NCBI RefSeq assembly: GCF_037031285.1
Contig: NZ_JAYEZO010000001.1
Coordinates: forward strand, 1,488,001 to 1,552,000
Reading direction: 5' to 3'
DNA from: Halobellus sp. LT62
GTDB lineage: Archaea; Halobacteriota; Halobacteria; Halobacteriales; Haloferacaceae
DNA: 64,000 nucleotides
The notes below the pieces were generated by a model that saw only the letters and a program-made list of their open reading frames with translations, made no database searches and was not told the origin of the DNA. This document shows, piece after piece, positions 41,853 through 49,593 of this stretch (positions are counted from its first letter, which is position 1; each line of letters begins with the position of its first letter). Position numbers and translations under genes: made by a program.

Positions 41853-43391
41853 TCAGTCCCGTCGTCGGTAGTAGACGAATCCACCGACCGCGACGACGAG
41901 GGCGACCGCGACGATCGGGACGACCGGCGGCCCGCCCGAGGTGCGCTCGGTGACGTCGACGGGAACCTGATAGGTGTTGGAGATGATGGTATCGCCGCCA
42001 TCGTCGTCGTACTGGAAGTCCATCTTCACCGGGTAGGTCTTCGCCGTCGCGCTACCGCCAGCGCCGAGTTGGAAGACGATCTCTCTGGACTCGCCGGGTT
42101 CGAGGCGGTCGATGAAGGCCTCGTCGTCGGACGTCGAGAGGGGAGCGTCGGCGTAGATCTTCGCGGAGACGTCGGAGACCGCGTAGTCGCGGGTGTTCGT
42201 GACGGTGACGCTGAACTCGTCGCCCGAGCCGGCCTCGAACGTCGCGTTCACGGGGGCGACGTCGAATTCGGGTGACTCCGGGGCGACGTCGACACGGGTG
42301 GGGATCGCGTCGGACTCACGCTGTCTGTCGTCTTGATCGTAGTAGACGACGCTGAGATCGAACTGTCGCAGGCCGGCGCTCCCCGCCGTCGTCACCTCGG
42401 TATCGAACGAGAAGTCCGCGGACTCGCCGGGCGCGAGCGAGCCGACGGCGACCGACGTCTCGATCGGCGTCACGGTCGGACCGGGATCGGCGAAGTTGAC
42501 GACGGCGGCGTCCGCCGGCATCGGCCCGGTGTTCGTGACCGTGCCGCTCAGCGTCCGGGTCTCACCGACGCGAAGCGAACTCTCGACGTTCGACACCGAG
42601 AACGTCATCTCGGGGAGGGCCCGCAGCGGCACCGTCAGCGAGGGGGTCGAACCGGTCGTCCCGTCCGGCTTCTCGTAGTCTATCTGCGCGTCGAGCGAGT
42701 AGTTGCCCGCGGTCGCGCTGTCGCCGAGCGTCGTCTCGAACTCGAAGGTCCGGTTCTCACCCTGTTCCCACGTGTCGACGAACCGCGTGCTTGACTCGCT
42801 GGACCCGAGTCGCACGTCGGGAGTCGACGTCGAGAGCGCCAGCGTCGAATCGCGTGCGAGGGAGTCGCCGACGTTCCGCATCGTCACGTCGAGCGTTCCC
42901 TGCCCGTTCACGGTCGCGGTCGAGTCGGTGTCGACGACGGAGAACCGGGGGCCCGATTCGATGCGAACGGGGAGGTGGATGGTCGTTCGCCGTTCGACGG
43001 TGTTCGACGCCCCGTTGTCGAACTCGTACGTGAGTCGCAACGGGATCCGATACGTTCCGCTATCGATGTCCGATGGGACGTTCAGTCGCAGCGAGCGGTC
43101 CGCGGGGACGCCGTCAGCGAGGGACTGAAGGTACAGTTCGTTGGTCTCGACGTCGATCGGTCCCGCGTTACCGGGGCGGACGCGGACGTTTGTGGCGGTT
43201 CGAACTTCGTCGTCGGGCCCGTCCGGGTCGTTCACCAACTGGAAGGCGAGTTCGTTGACACCACCCGGTTGGAGGGTCGCGTCCGGCGTGACCGTGCGAA
43301 TGTCCGGATTGGAGGTCGTGTATCCGGCGACTGGGATCGCGCTCACGAGGAGCGATGCGGCGAGGAAGGCGATGACGAATTTGCGTTTCAT
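41853..43391 (-). CDS. Secreted COG1361/NEW3-type beta-sandwich protein with C-terminal anchor
   Basis: A 512-residue exported protein: signal peptide (KFVIAFLAASLLVSAIPVAG), four Ig-like CARDB/NEW3-type sheets (roughly 40-140, 145-245, 250-345 and 350-475) with GTLDVTMRNVGDSLA and TLSGTVTNTGPMP, then a membrane helix near the end (VVPIVAVALVVAVGGFVYY) and basic RRRD. It is the extracellular partner of the RND transporter that follows after 3 bp; such proteins often accompany archaeal RND pumps. The ATG at 43391 (MKRKF) is chosen because the signal peptide begins there. A TATA box lies on the minus strand at 43471-43480. Confidence 0.87.
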   Translation of the reverse strand: MKRKFVIAFLAASLLVSAIPVAGYTTSNPDIRTVTPDATLQPGGVNELAFQLVNDPDGPDDEVRTATNVRVRPGNAGPIDVETNELYLQSLADGVPADRSLRLNVPSDIDSGTYRIPLRLTYEFDNGASNTVERRTTIHLPVRIESGPRFSVVDTDSTATVNGQGTLDVTMRNVGDSLARDSTLALSTSTPDVRLGSSESSTRFVDTWEQGENRTFEFETTLGDSATAGNYSLDAQIDYEKPDGTTGSTPSLTVPLRALPEMTFSVSNVESSLRVGETRTLSGTVTNTGPMPADAAVVNFADPGPTVTPIETSVAVGSLAPGESADFSFDTEVTTAGSAGLRQFDLSVVYYDQDDRQRESDAIPTRVDVAPESPEFDVAPVNATFEAGSGDEFSVTVTNTRDYAVSDVSAKIYADAPLSTSDDEAFIDRLEPGESREIVFQLGAGGSATAKTYPVKMDFQYDDDGGDTIISNTYQVPVDVTERTSGGPPVVPIVAVALVVAVGGFVYYRRRD

Positions 43392-43470
43392 TGAGGGACC
43401 TCGTTGTCGACGCCGACCGCGCTCGGTCGGCGACTGAATCGCGTTCGATACCCCGACCGTCGGACCGGCC

Positions 43471-43498
43471 CTATATAACGTATTGTAAATTTCTACAA
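43471..43498 (-). promoter_or_regulatory. Promoter with inverted repeat for the surface-protein/RND/TrmB operon
   Basis: On the minus strand TTATATAG (43471-43478 region) forms a TATA box about 80 bp upstream of the ATG, implying a leader of about 55 nt. Directly upstream of it, TTGTA and TACAA form an inverted repeat (43483-43487 and 43494-43498, 6-nt spacer), overlapping the B-recognition position. This placement suits repression or activation by the operon's TrmB protein. Confidence 0.4.
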
Positions 43499-43546
43499 AC
43501 AGAATCGGGGTTTCCGCGAAGTGCCAGCACACCGACCACTCACCAC

Positions 43547-43562
43547 GTTACATGACTGTAAC
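43547..43562. promoter_or_regulatory. Inverted repeat GTTAC-6-GTAAC between divergent operons
   Basis: GTTAC at 43547-43551 and GTAAC at 43558-43562 with a 6-bp spacer, 27 bp before the DoxX TATA-like ATATAC (43589-43594) and about 65 bp from the TATA box of the divergent operon. It could serve either gene. Confidence 0.35.
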
Positions 43563-43621
43563 CCGGTATCAACGATGTCCAGAAAACGATATACCAGTTC
43601 GCTCCGTCACCAACTAACGAG

Positions 43622-44065
43622 ATGATACCAGATATCTCCACGACTGTACTGCAGCTGGACACCGGTTCGGCCGGAATCGCGTTCCTCCTCGGACGCGTGC
43701 TGTTCGGCGTCGTACTGGCGTTTATGGGGCTGAATCACTTTATGAACACCGAGGGAATGGCGGGCTACGCGGAGTCGAAGGGGATCCCGGCCGGCCGGGC
43801 GTCGGTCCTCTTCAGCGGCGGAATGTTGCTCTTCGGCGGGCTCGGAATCGCCCTCGGGGTCTATCCGGCGCTGGCCGCCGGAGCGATCGCGCTGTTCTTC
43901 GTCGTCTCGACGCCGACGATGCACGACTTCTGGGCCGCACCCGAAGAGCAACAGCAATCGGAGATGACGAACTTCCTGAAGAACGTCGCGCTCCTCGGTG
44001 GTGCGCTGGTCTTCCTCGCGCTCTCGGGAAGTGCGTGGCCGTACGCGATCGGAATCGGACTGTGA
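43622..44065 (+). CDS. DoxX family membrane protein
   Basis: A 147-residue membrane protein with four hydrophobic segments: IAFLLGRVLFGVVLAFMGL, VLFSGGMLLFGGLGIALGV, LAAGAIALFFVVSTPT and LLGGALVFLALSGSAWPYA. FMGLNHFMNTEGMAGYAESKG is the DoxX signature. DoxX-like proteins are electron-transfer or quinone-linked membrane proteins in some systems, and the exact role here is unknown. ATG 43622 has an ATATAC element (43589-43594) 31 bp upstream, so the message is probably leaderless or nearly so. It may be cotranscribed with the mevalonate decarboxylase, but that gene has its own TATA box. Confidence 0.85.
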   Translation: MIPDISTTVLQLDTGSAGIAFLLGRVLFGVVLAFMGLNHFMNTEGMAGYAESKGIPAGRASVLFSGGMLLFGGLGIALGVYPALAAGAIALFFVVSTPTMHDFWAAPEEQQQSEMTNFLKNVALLGGALVFLALSGSAWPYAIGIGL

Positions 44066-44112
44066 ACTGACCGATCGACGGGACGCCGACCGCAGCCCGA
44101 TGTATCGGGACG

Positions 44113-44118
44113 TTTAAC
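44113..44118 (+). promoter_or_regulatory. TATA-like box for the mevalonate-pathway decarboxylase gene
   Basis: TTTAAC centred 27 bp before ATG 44143, the leaderless arrangement, supporting that start. Confidence 0.45.
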
Positions 44119-44142
44119 CCGGCGTCTCTCACGCATAGGGGT

Positions 44143-45117
44143 ATGAAGGCGACCGCGAAAGCGCACCCGATCCAGGGACTGATCAAGTACCACGGGATGC
44201 GCGATGAGGAACTTCGCCTCCCGTACCACGACAGTATCAGCGTCTGCACAGCGCCGAGCCACACGAAAACGACCGTCGAGTTCCGATCCGACGCCGACGA
44301 GGACGTCTATCTGATCGGCGACGAGCGCGTCGACGGGCGCGGCGCAGAGCGCATCGAGGCCGTCGTCGACCACGTCCGCGAACTGGCGGGATTCGACCAC
44401 GCCGTTCGGCTCGAATCGGAGAACTCCTTTCCATCGAACATCGGCTTCGGCTCCTCGTCGTCCGGTTTCGCCGCGGCGGCGATGGCTCTCGCCGAAGCGG
44501 CCGATCTCGGGCTGTCGCGACCGGACGTCTCGACGGTCGCTCGACGCGGCTCCTCGTCGGCCGCCCGCGCGGTGACGGGCGCGTTCTCGCATCTGTACTC
44601 TGGGATGAACGACGAGGACTGCCGATCGAAGCGCATCGAGACCGATCTCGAAGAGGACCTCCGGATCGTCGCCGCGCACGTCCCCGCCTACAAGGAGACC
44701 GAGGAGGCGCATCGCGAGGCCGCCGAGAGCCATATGTTCCAAGCCCGGATGGCGCACGTTCACCAGCAGATCGACGCGATGCGGGACGCGCTTTACGACG
44801 CCGACTTCGACCGCGCCTTCGAGTTGGCCGAGCACGATTCGCTGTCGCTGACGGCGACGACGATGACCGGCCCCGCGGGTTGGGTCTACTGGCAACCGGA
44901 GACGATCGCAGTGTTCAACGCCGTCCGGAAACTCCGCGAGGAGGAGGGCGTCCCGGTGTACTTCTCGACGGATACCGGCGCGAGCGTCTACGTGAACACG
45001 ACCGCCGCGCACGTTGACGCAGTCGAATCCGCTGTCGCCGATGTCGGCGTCGACACCGACGTCTGGGAAGTCGGCGGACCCGCGGAGATTCTCCCCGAAT
45101 CCGAGGCGCTGTTCTAA
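44143..45117 (+). CDS. mvaD: Phosphomevalonate/diphosphomevalonate decarboxylase (GHMP kinase superfamily)
   Basis: A 324-residue mevalonate-pathway decarboxylase producing isopentenyl phosphate or isopentenyl diphosphate for archaeal lipids and carotenoids. Seen: the N-terminal HPIQGLIKYHGMRDEELRLP (decarboxylase family, with the Lys of the IKYxG motif), the GHMP ATP loop SNIGFGSSSSGFAAAA, and the catalytic RRGSSSAARAVTGAFSHL. Haloarchaeal members of this family were shown in Haloferax to act on mevalonate 5-phosphate (established knowledge), so phosphomevalonate is the preferred substrate here, although the sequence alone cannot distinguish it. Cytoplasmic. The symbol mvaD follows the wider family. 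Confidence 0.88.
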   Translation: MKATAKAHPIQGLIKYHGMRDEELRLPYHDSISVCTAPSHTKTTVEFRSDADEDVYLIGDERVDGRGAERIEAVVDHVRELAGFDHAVRLESENSFPSNIGFGSSSSGFAAAAMALAEAADLGLSRPDVSTVARRGSSSAARAVTGAFSHLYSGMNDEDCRSKRIETDLEEDLRIVAAHVPAYKETEEAHREAAESHMFQARMAHVHQQIDAMRDALYDADFDRAFELAEHDSLSLTATTMTGPAGWVYWQPETIAVFNAVRKLREEEGVPVYFSTDTGASVYVNTTAAHVDAVESAVADVGVDTDVWEVGGPAEILPESEALF

Positions 45118-45467
45118 CCGTCACCCCGAGCGTCCGGCGTTCCCGTTCGCGATCCGGACTTCCCGTCTGAATTTGTCGCGTTATTAGTGACTGTTAGCGG
45201 GTGTTTCGGTCGAAATGACAGCGTGTTACTTTCCAAATAGCAGTTCTTGGACGTTCTAGTATGCGTATTTTGTCTTATTTTCTCTATATTATAAGATAGT
45301 ATATATACATTGTAAATAGATGTTTATCCGATCCGTTGCTGGGTGAGGGACAAGTACCGATAACATCAGTACATATGTTATTTCGGGAAGGAGGCCCGTT
45401 ACGGAGGTGACAGTCGAGACGTCCCACGTCACACAACGATTATGTGGGTCCCCGGCACAGAAAGGGT
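45118..45467. other. AT-rich gap of 350 bp
   Basis: No gene is recognised. From about 45230 to 45340 the DNA becomes strikingly AT-rich, with repeated TATAT runs and an inverted repeat TCTTAT/ATAAGA (45273-45278 and 45291-45296, 12-nt spacer). A promoter element GATTATG at 45438-45444 near the right end serves the DUF3237 gene. The AT-rich stretch could be a binding platform or an old integration scar; nothing more specific can be said. Confidence 0.4.
45438..45444 (+). promoter_or_regulatory. TATA-like box for the DUF3237 gene
   Basis: GATTATG about 27 bp before ATG 45468, predicting a leaderless message and arguing against the earlier in-frame start at 45444. Confidence 0.4.
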
Positions 45468-45956
45468 ATGGCAGATGACAACTGGCAGACGGACGATCCG
45501 AACCTCGAACTGGGTCTCGAACGCGTGATGGAAGTGGAAGCCGAAGTCGAGGCTCCGATCGAAATCGGGGAGACCGGCAACGGCCAACGGCGGATCATCC
45601 CGATCATCGGGGGAACCGTGTCGGGCCGAATCGAGGGAACGGTCATCGACGCTGGTGCGGATTACCAGCTCTATCGGGATGACCGGCCGACCGAACTCGT
45701 CGCGAAGTACTCCATCGAGACGACCGACGGAGACCGCATCTACGTCGAAAACGAGGGAATGCGACACGCGGGCCCCGAGGCGAGTCGACGTCTCCGAGAC
45801 GGGGAGCCCGTCGACCCCGAGGAGGTGTATTTCTGCTCGGTGCCACAGTTCGAGACGGCCGCCGAGGACCTCAAGTGGCTGGAGGAGAGCGTTTTCGTCG
45901 CCACGGGAACCCGGCAACCCAAGGGCGTAAAACTGGCCGTATACCGGGTCGCGTAA
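45468..45956 (+). CDS. DUF3237 family protein
   Basis: A 162-residue cytoplasmic protein of the DUF3237 family, a lipocalin-like beta-barrel often found beside aromatic or hydroxy-acid catabolic genes. Seen: IPIIGGTVSGRIEGTVIDAGADY, the family's first conserved block; IETTDGDRIYVENEG; and the ending FVATGTRQPKGVKLAVYRV. No catalytic residue is known. It lies upstream of an IclR regulator gene and opposite a D-2-hydroxyacid dehydrogenase, so involvement in the same pathway is inferred. The start at 45468 is supported by the TATA position. Confidence 0.9.
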   Translation: MADDNWQTDDPNLELGLERVMEVEAEVEAPIEIGETGNGQRRIIPIIGGTVSGRIEGTVIDAGADYQLYRDDRPTELVAKYSIETTDGDRIYVENEGMRHAGPEASRRLRDGEPVDPEEVYFCSVPQFETAAEDLKWLEESVFVATGTRQPKGVKLAVYRVA

Positions 45957-46012
45957 CCCCCAGCCGGCCTCACGTTCTGAACGCAGCTCACAACAAGGCT
46001 GAACGGGAGTTC

Positions 46013-46019
46013 GTTTACA
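46013..46019 (+). promoter_or_regulatory. TATA-like box for the first IclR gene
   Basis: GTTTACA centred about 26 bp before GTG 46041. The spacing favours that GTG over the ATG at 46062 as the translation start. Confidence 0.4.
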
Positions 46020-46040
46020 CCGAACAGAAAGACTAAGCGA

Positions 46041-46832
46041 GTGAACGATCCTGTGTCTCATATGGAACAGACCCCCACGGAACCGAAAACGCCGGTGAAA
46101 ACCGCCCAGACCACGTTCCGAATCCTCGAAACGCTCAAATCGCTCGACGGTGCGACAGTCACCGAACTAGCGAGCCATCTCGACATCCCGAAGAGCAGCG
46201 CCCACAACTACCTCCGAACGCTCGAACACGAGGGGTACGTCGTCGAGTCCGGCGGCGAGTACGAGGTCGGCCTTCGGTTTCTCGACCTCGGCGGATACGC
46301 GAGGTCGCGCGAGCGTCTATACACGGTCGCGACGCCCGAACTGAAGCGACTCGCCGAGACGACCGGCGAGTACGCCAATCTCCTCGTCGAAGAGCACGGT
46401 CTCGGCGTGTTCCTCGCCCGCGATCGCGGCGAGCACGCCGTCAGTCTCGACTCCTACACCGGACAGTCGGTCAGGCTCCACACCACGGCGCTCGGAAAGA
46501 CGATTCTCGCGTACTTGCCGCGTGAGCGCGTCGAGTCGATCATCGACAGACACGGGCTCCCGGCGAAAACCGAACGAACGATCACCGACCGCGAGACCCT
46601 CTTCGAGGCGCTCGCCGAGATCCGACAGCGCGAGTGCGCACACGACAGAGAAGAGCGGATCAAGGGGCTCAACTGCGTCGCCGTGCCGGTCCTGAGCGGC
46701 GAGTCGATCACCGGGGCGCTGAGCGTCTCGGGGCCCGTCAGTCGGATGGACGAAGACCGAATCGAAGACGAAATCCTCCCGGAGCTTCGGCGAGCGGCGA
46801 ACATCATCGAACTCAACCAGACCCACTCGTAG
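46041..46832 (+). CDS. IclR family transcriptional regulator
   Basis: A 263-residue IclR-type repressor or activator. N-terminal winged helix (about 20-80) with TFRILETLKSLDGATVTELA and IPKSSAHNYLRTLEHEGYVV; IclR effector domain (about 95-255) with SVRLHTTALGKTILAYLP, GLNCVAVPVLSGESITGALS and SVSGPVSRM. Such proteins sense small carboxylates or aromatics. GTG 46041 is preferred because a TATA-like box is 26 bp upstream; the ATG at 46062 remains possible. Downstream, opposite strand, is the D-2-hydroxyacid dehydrogenase and the 2-oxoacid dehydrogenase operon, candidate targets. Confidence 0.92.
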   Translation: MNDPVSHMEQTPTEPKTPVKTAQTTFRILETLKSLDGATVTELASHLDIPKSSAHNYLRTLEHEGYVVESGGEYEVGLRFLDLGGYARSRERLYTVATPELKRLAETTGEYANLLVEEHGLGVFLARDRGEHAVSLDSYTGQSVRLHTTALGKTILAYLPRERVESIIDRHGLPAKTERTITDRETLFEALAEIRQRECAHDREERIKGLNCVAVPVLSGESITGALSVSGPVSRMDEDRIEDEILPELRRAANIIELNQTHS

Positions 46833-47084
46833 CGTGTCGAGAAACCGATCGAATCGGAGACGTATCTTTTTCGTCTATTACGAACAGCGTGACTCTCTGT
46901 TGTGTGAGCCACGGAAAAGGACTGGATTAGGGCGCTAGACGACGTTCAAGATGAAAAATGATGGCGTTTTCGTTCGGCAGAAACGAACTGTTGGTATTCA
47001 GTAGGAAACTGAGTATATTACATTCGCTTTTCAAATACGTTCATTCCCGAAAAACGAACGGAGTCCCAACCGTACCACGACCGA

Positions 47085-48032
47085 TCAGACGACTCGGTTC
47101 CACGGCGTGCCGCCGTGCGTCAGTCGGTCGACGTTCGTCGCGACCAGTTCGGCGATGCGGTCACCGTAGGTGTCCGCCTGCGCCGCCGCGTGCGGCGTGA
47201 CGACGACGTTGTCCATCTCCCAAAACGGCGCGTCCTCGGGGAGCGGTTCGTCCCAAAAGACGTCCAATGCGGCCCCGGCGATCTCGTCGGTCTCTAGCGC
47301 CTCGACGAGGTCGTCCTCGACGACGATTTCGCCTCGGCTGACGTTGATCAGGTAGGCGTCCTCGCGCATCGCCTCGAACACCGATTGATCGACGAGTCCG
47401 CGGGTCGCGTCGTTCAGCGGCGTCGTGAGCACGACGAACCGCGCGTCGTCGACGGCATCCTCGATCTGTGCGGGGTCGTACACCCGTCCGAGACCCAGTC
47501 CGGAAACGGGGCGGATGTCGACGCCGTCGACGTCCATTCCCAACACGCCGAGGCGTGTCGCCGCACTCCCACCGAGTTCGCCCAAGCCGACGACGCAGGC
47601 TGAAGACTGGCCCACCTCGAAGGGGCGCTCCCACGAGAGCCGCCCCCACTCGCGGTCGTGCTGTCGATCGCGGAACCGGTGCAGCCCCTTCGCCAGCGTC
47701 AGCACGAATCCGGTGACGGTCTCGGCGACGAGGTCGCCCGCGACGCCGGTGCTGTTGGTCATCACCACGTCGCGGTCGCGGTAGGCGTCCAGCGGGAAAT
47801 CTTCGTACCCCGATCGGATGTTGTGCACCCACTCGACGCCGTCGAGGAACTCGTCGTGGTGAAACAGCGTCACGACGCCGTCGTATTCGGCGGCCTCGTC
47901 GGTCGAACACACCTCGAACGCGCAGTCGAGGTCCTCGCATTCGGCGAGCAGCGCTCGAAGGTGTTCCGGTGGGACCGGGTGCGTGCCCCACTCGTGAATC
48001 CCCACGCGTCGGATCGATCGCTCCTGTGTCAT
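47085..48032 (-). CDS. D-isomer-specific 2-hydroxyacid dehydrogenase
   Basis: A 315-residue NAD(P)-dependent dehydrogenase reducing 2-oxoacids to D-2-hydroxyacids or the reverse. Seen: SACVVGLGELGGSAATRLG (GxGxxG fold, about 147-165), the NSTGVAGDLVAE region with the catalytic-core Arg nearby, NVSRGEIVVEDDLVEAL and the catalytic His in VVVTPHAAAQADTYGDR, with the Glu in FWDEPLPEDAPFWEM. The substrate is unknown: glycerate, lactate, phosphoglycerate-like or aromatic 2-oxoacids are possible. It is the last gene, 76 bp after the E3 gene, of the dehydrogenase cluster. ATG 48032 is preferred to the upstream in-frame GTG at 48041. Confidence 0.9.
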   Translation of the reverse strand: MTQERSIRRVGIHEWGTHPVPPEHLRALLAECEDLDCAFEVCSTDEAAEYDGVVTLFHHDEFLDGVEWVHNIRSGYEDFPLDAYRDRDVVMTNSTGVAGDLVAETVTGFVLTLAKGLHRFRDRQHDREWGRLSWERPFEVGQSSACVVGLGELGGSAATRLGVLGMDVDGVDIRPVSGLGLGRVYDPAQIEDAVDDARFVVLTTPLNDATRGLVDQSVFEAMREDAYLINVSRGEIVVEDDLVEALETDEIAGAALDVFWDEPLPEDAPFWEMDNVVVTPHAAAQADTYGDRIAELVATNVDRLTHGGTPWNRVV

Positions 48033-48108
48033 AGTCGACACACAGCGCGGGGGAAAATAGATCCTTGGGTCGGGTCGGTACCCGCTCCGGAGGACGGGCG
48101 GCCGCAGT

Positions 48109-49533
48109 TCAGCGGTTCAGCGTGTGGATCGCCTGTCCCTGCGCGTTCTCGGCGGCTTCCATCACGGCCTCCGCGAGCGTGGGGTGGGTGTGGATCGTGC
48201 CCGCGACGTCTTCGAGTGTGGCGCTCATCTCGACGGCGAGCGCGACTTCGGCGACGAGTTCGGAGGCGTTCGGACAGACGAGTTGGCCGCCGAGGACGAT
48301 TTCGCTCTCCTCGTCGGCGACGATCCGGACGAACCCCTCCGATTCGCCCATCGAGAGCGCGCGACCGCTGGCGCGCAGCGGCATCTCGCCGACGACCGGG
48401 TCGAAGCCGCTCTCCTCGGCATCCGCTTCGGTCATCCCGACGGTTGCGATCTCGGGGTCGGTGAACACCGCGGCGGGGATCGCCTGCTTGTCGAACGCAG
48501 CGGGTTCGCCCGCGGCGACCTCGGCGGCGACGATTCCCTCCGCGCTGGCCTTGTGCGCGAGCATCGGTTCGCCCGCCACGTCGCCGACGGCGAAGACGTT
48601 CTCCACGTCGGTCCGCACGCGGTCGTCGGTCGCGAGAAAGCCGTTCTCGTCGGGTTCGAGCCCGATGTTCTCCAGTTCGAGCGTGTCCGTGACGGGCCGG
48701 CGACCGACCGCGACGAGCACCGCGTCGCCCTCGTACTCGGATTCCTCGCCGTCTTCGGTCTCCGTCGAGACGACGATTCCCCCTCCCGATTCCTCCCATC
48801 CGGTCGCCCCCTCGCCGAAGTGGAACTCGATCCCGAGGTCCTCCGCGCGCGAGCGGACGGTCCGCTGGACGTCGGACTCGTAGTTCGGCAGCACGTCGTC
48901 GAGCATTTCGACGATCGTCACGTCGGTCCCGAGCTTCGCGAGCATCGTCGACAACTCCATTCCGATGTAACCCGCGCCCACCACGACGAGGCTGTCCGGC
49001 ACCGACTCCATATTCAGGAGGTCTTCGGAGGAGAGCACCGGCTCATCGGCGAAGTCGAACCCGGGGATCTGGATGGGTCGCGAGCCCGTCGCGACGATCG
49101 CGTGCTCGAACTCGACGGTCTCCATTCCCTGTCCCTCGCCGCCGTGGGCGATGCGTGCGGTGTGCTCGTCTTCGAACGCGGCGGTCCCCTCCAAGAGGGA
49201 GACGCCGTTGGCCTTACACAGCTTCTCGACGCCGCCGGTCAACTGGTCGACGACGCCCGATTTCCACTGCTGCATCTGACTCATATCGACGGCCGGATCC
49301 GCGTGGATGCCCAGCTCCTCGGCGTTGGACGCGTCGTGGACGACGTCCGCCCCGTGGATGAACGCCTTCGAGGGGATACAGCCCCGATTGAGACAGGCTC
49401 CGCCGAACGCGTCTTTCTCGACGAGCGTCGTGTCCAGTCCCTTCTGTGCGCCGCGAATCGCTGCCACGTAGCCGCCCGGCCCCGCGCCGATCACCAGCAG
49501 ATCCGTCGCCGTGGCGATGTCGCCCATTACCAT
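48109..49533 (-). CDS. lpdA: Dihydrolipoyl dehydrogenase (E3)
   Basis: A 474-residue FAD enzyme that reoxidises lipoyl groups of E2, transferring electrons to NAD+. Seen: the N-terminal FAD fold DLLVIGAGPGGYVAAIRG, the redox disulfide GGACLNRGCIPSK (C47 and C52), the NAD-binding GAGYIGMELS and the C-terminal His-Glu-type dimer motif HTHPTLAEAVMEAA. It is the fourth gene of an E1alpha-E1beta-E2-E3 operon. ATG 49533 (MVMGDIAT) fits the start of the FAD fold; the next Met is 6 bp further. Confidence 0.95.
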   Translation of the reverse strand: MVMGDIATATDLLVIGAGPGGYVAAIRGAQKGLDTTLVEKDAFGGACLNRGCIPSKAFIHGADVVHDASNAEELGIHADPAVDMSQMQQWKSGVVDQLTGGVEKLCKANGVSLLEGTAAFEDEHTARIAHGGEGQGMETVEFEHAIVATGSRPIQIPGFDFADEPVLSSEDLLNMESVPDSLVVVGAGYIGMELSTMLAKLGTDVTIVEMLDDVLPNYESDVQRTVRSRAEDLGIEFHFGEGATGWEESGGGIVVSTETEDGEESEYEGDAVLVAVGRRPVTDTLELENIGLEPDENGFLATDDRVRTDVENVFAVGDVAGEPMLAHKASAEGIVAAEVAAGEPAAFDKQAIPAAVFTDPEIATVGMTEADAEESGFDPVVGEMPLRASGRALSMGESEGFVRIVADEESEIVLGGQLVCPNASELVAEVALAVEMSATLEDVAGTIHTHPTLAEAVMEAAENAQGQAIHTLNR

Positions 49534-49593
49534 ACCGAGCCCCTCACGCTCCCGGTTCAAAAAGTCATCCGTCCGCGTCTGTCCGTCTCGCGC

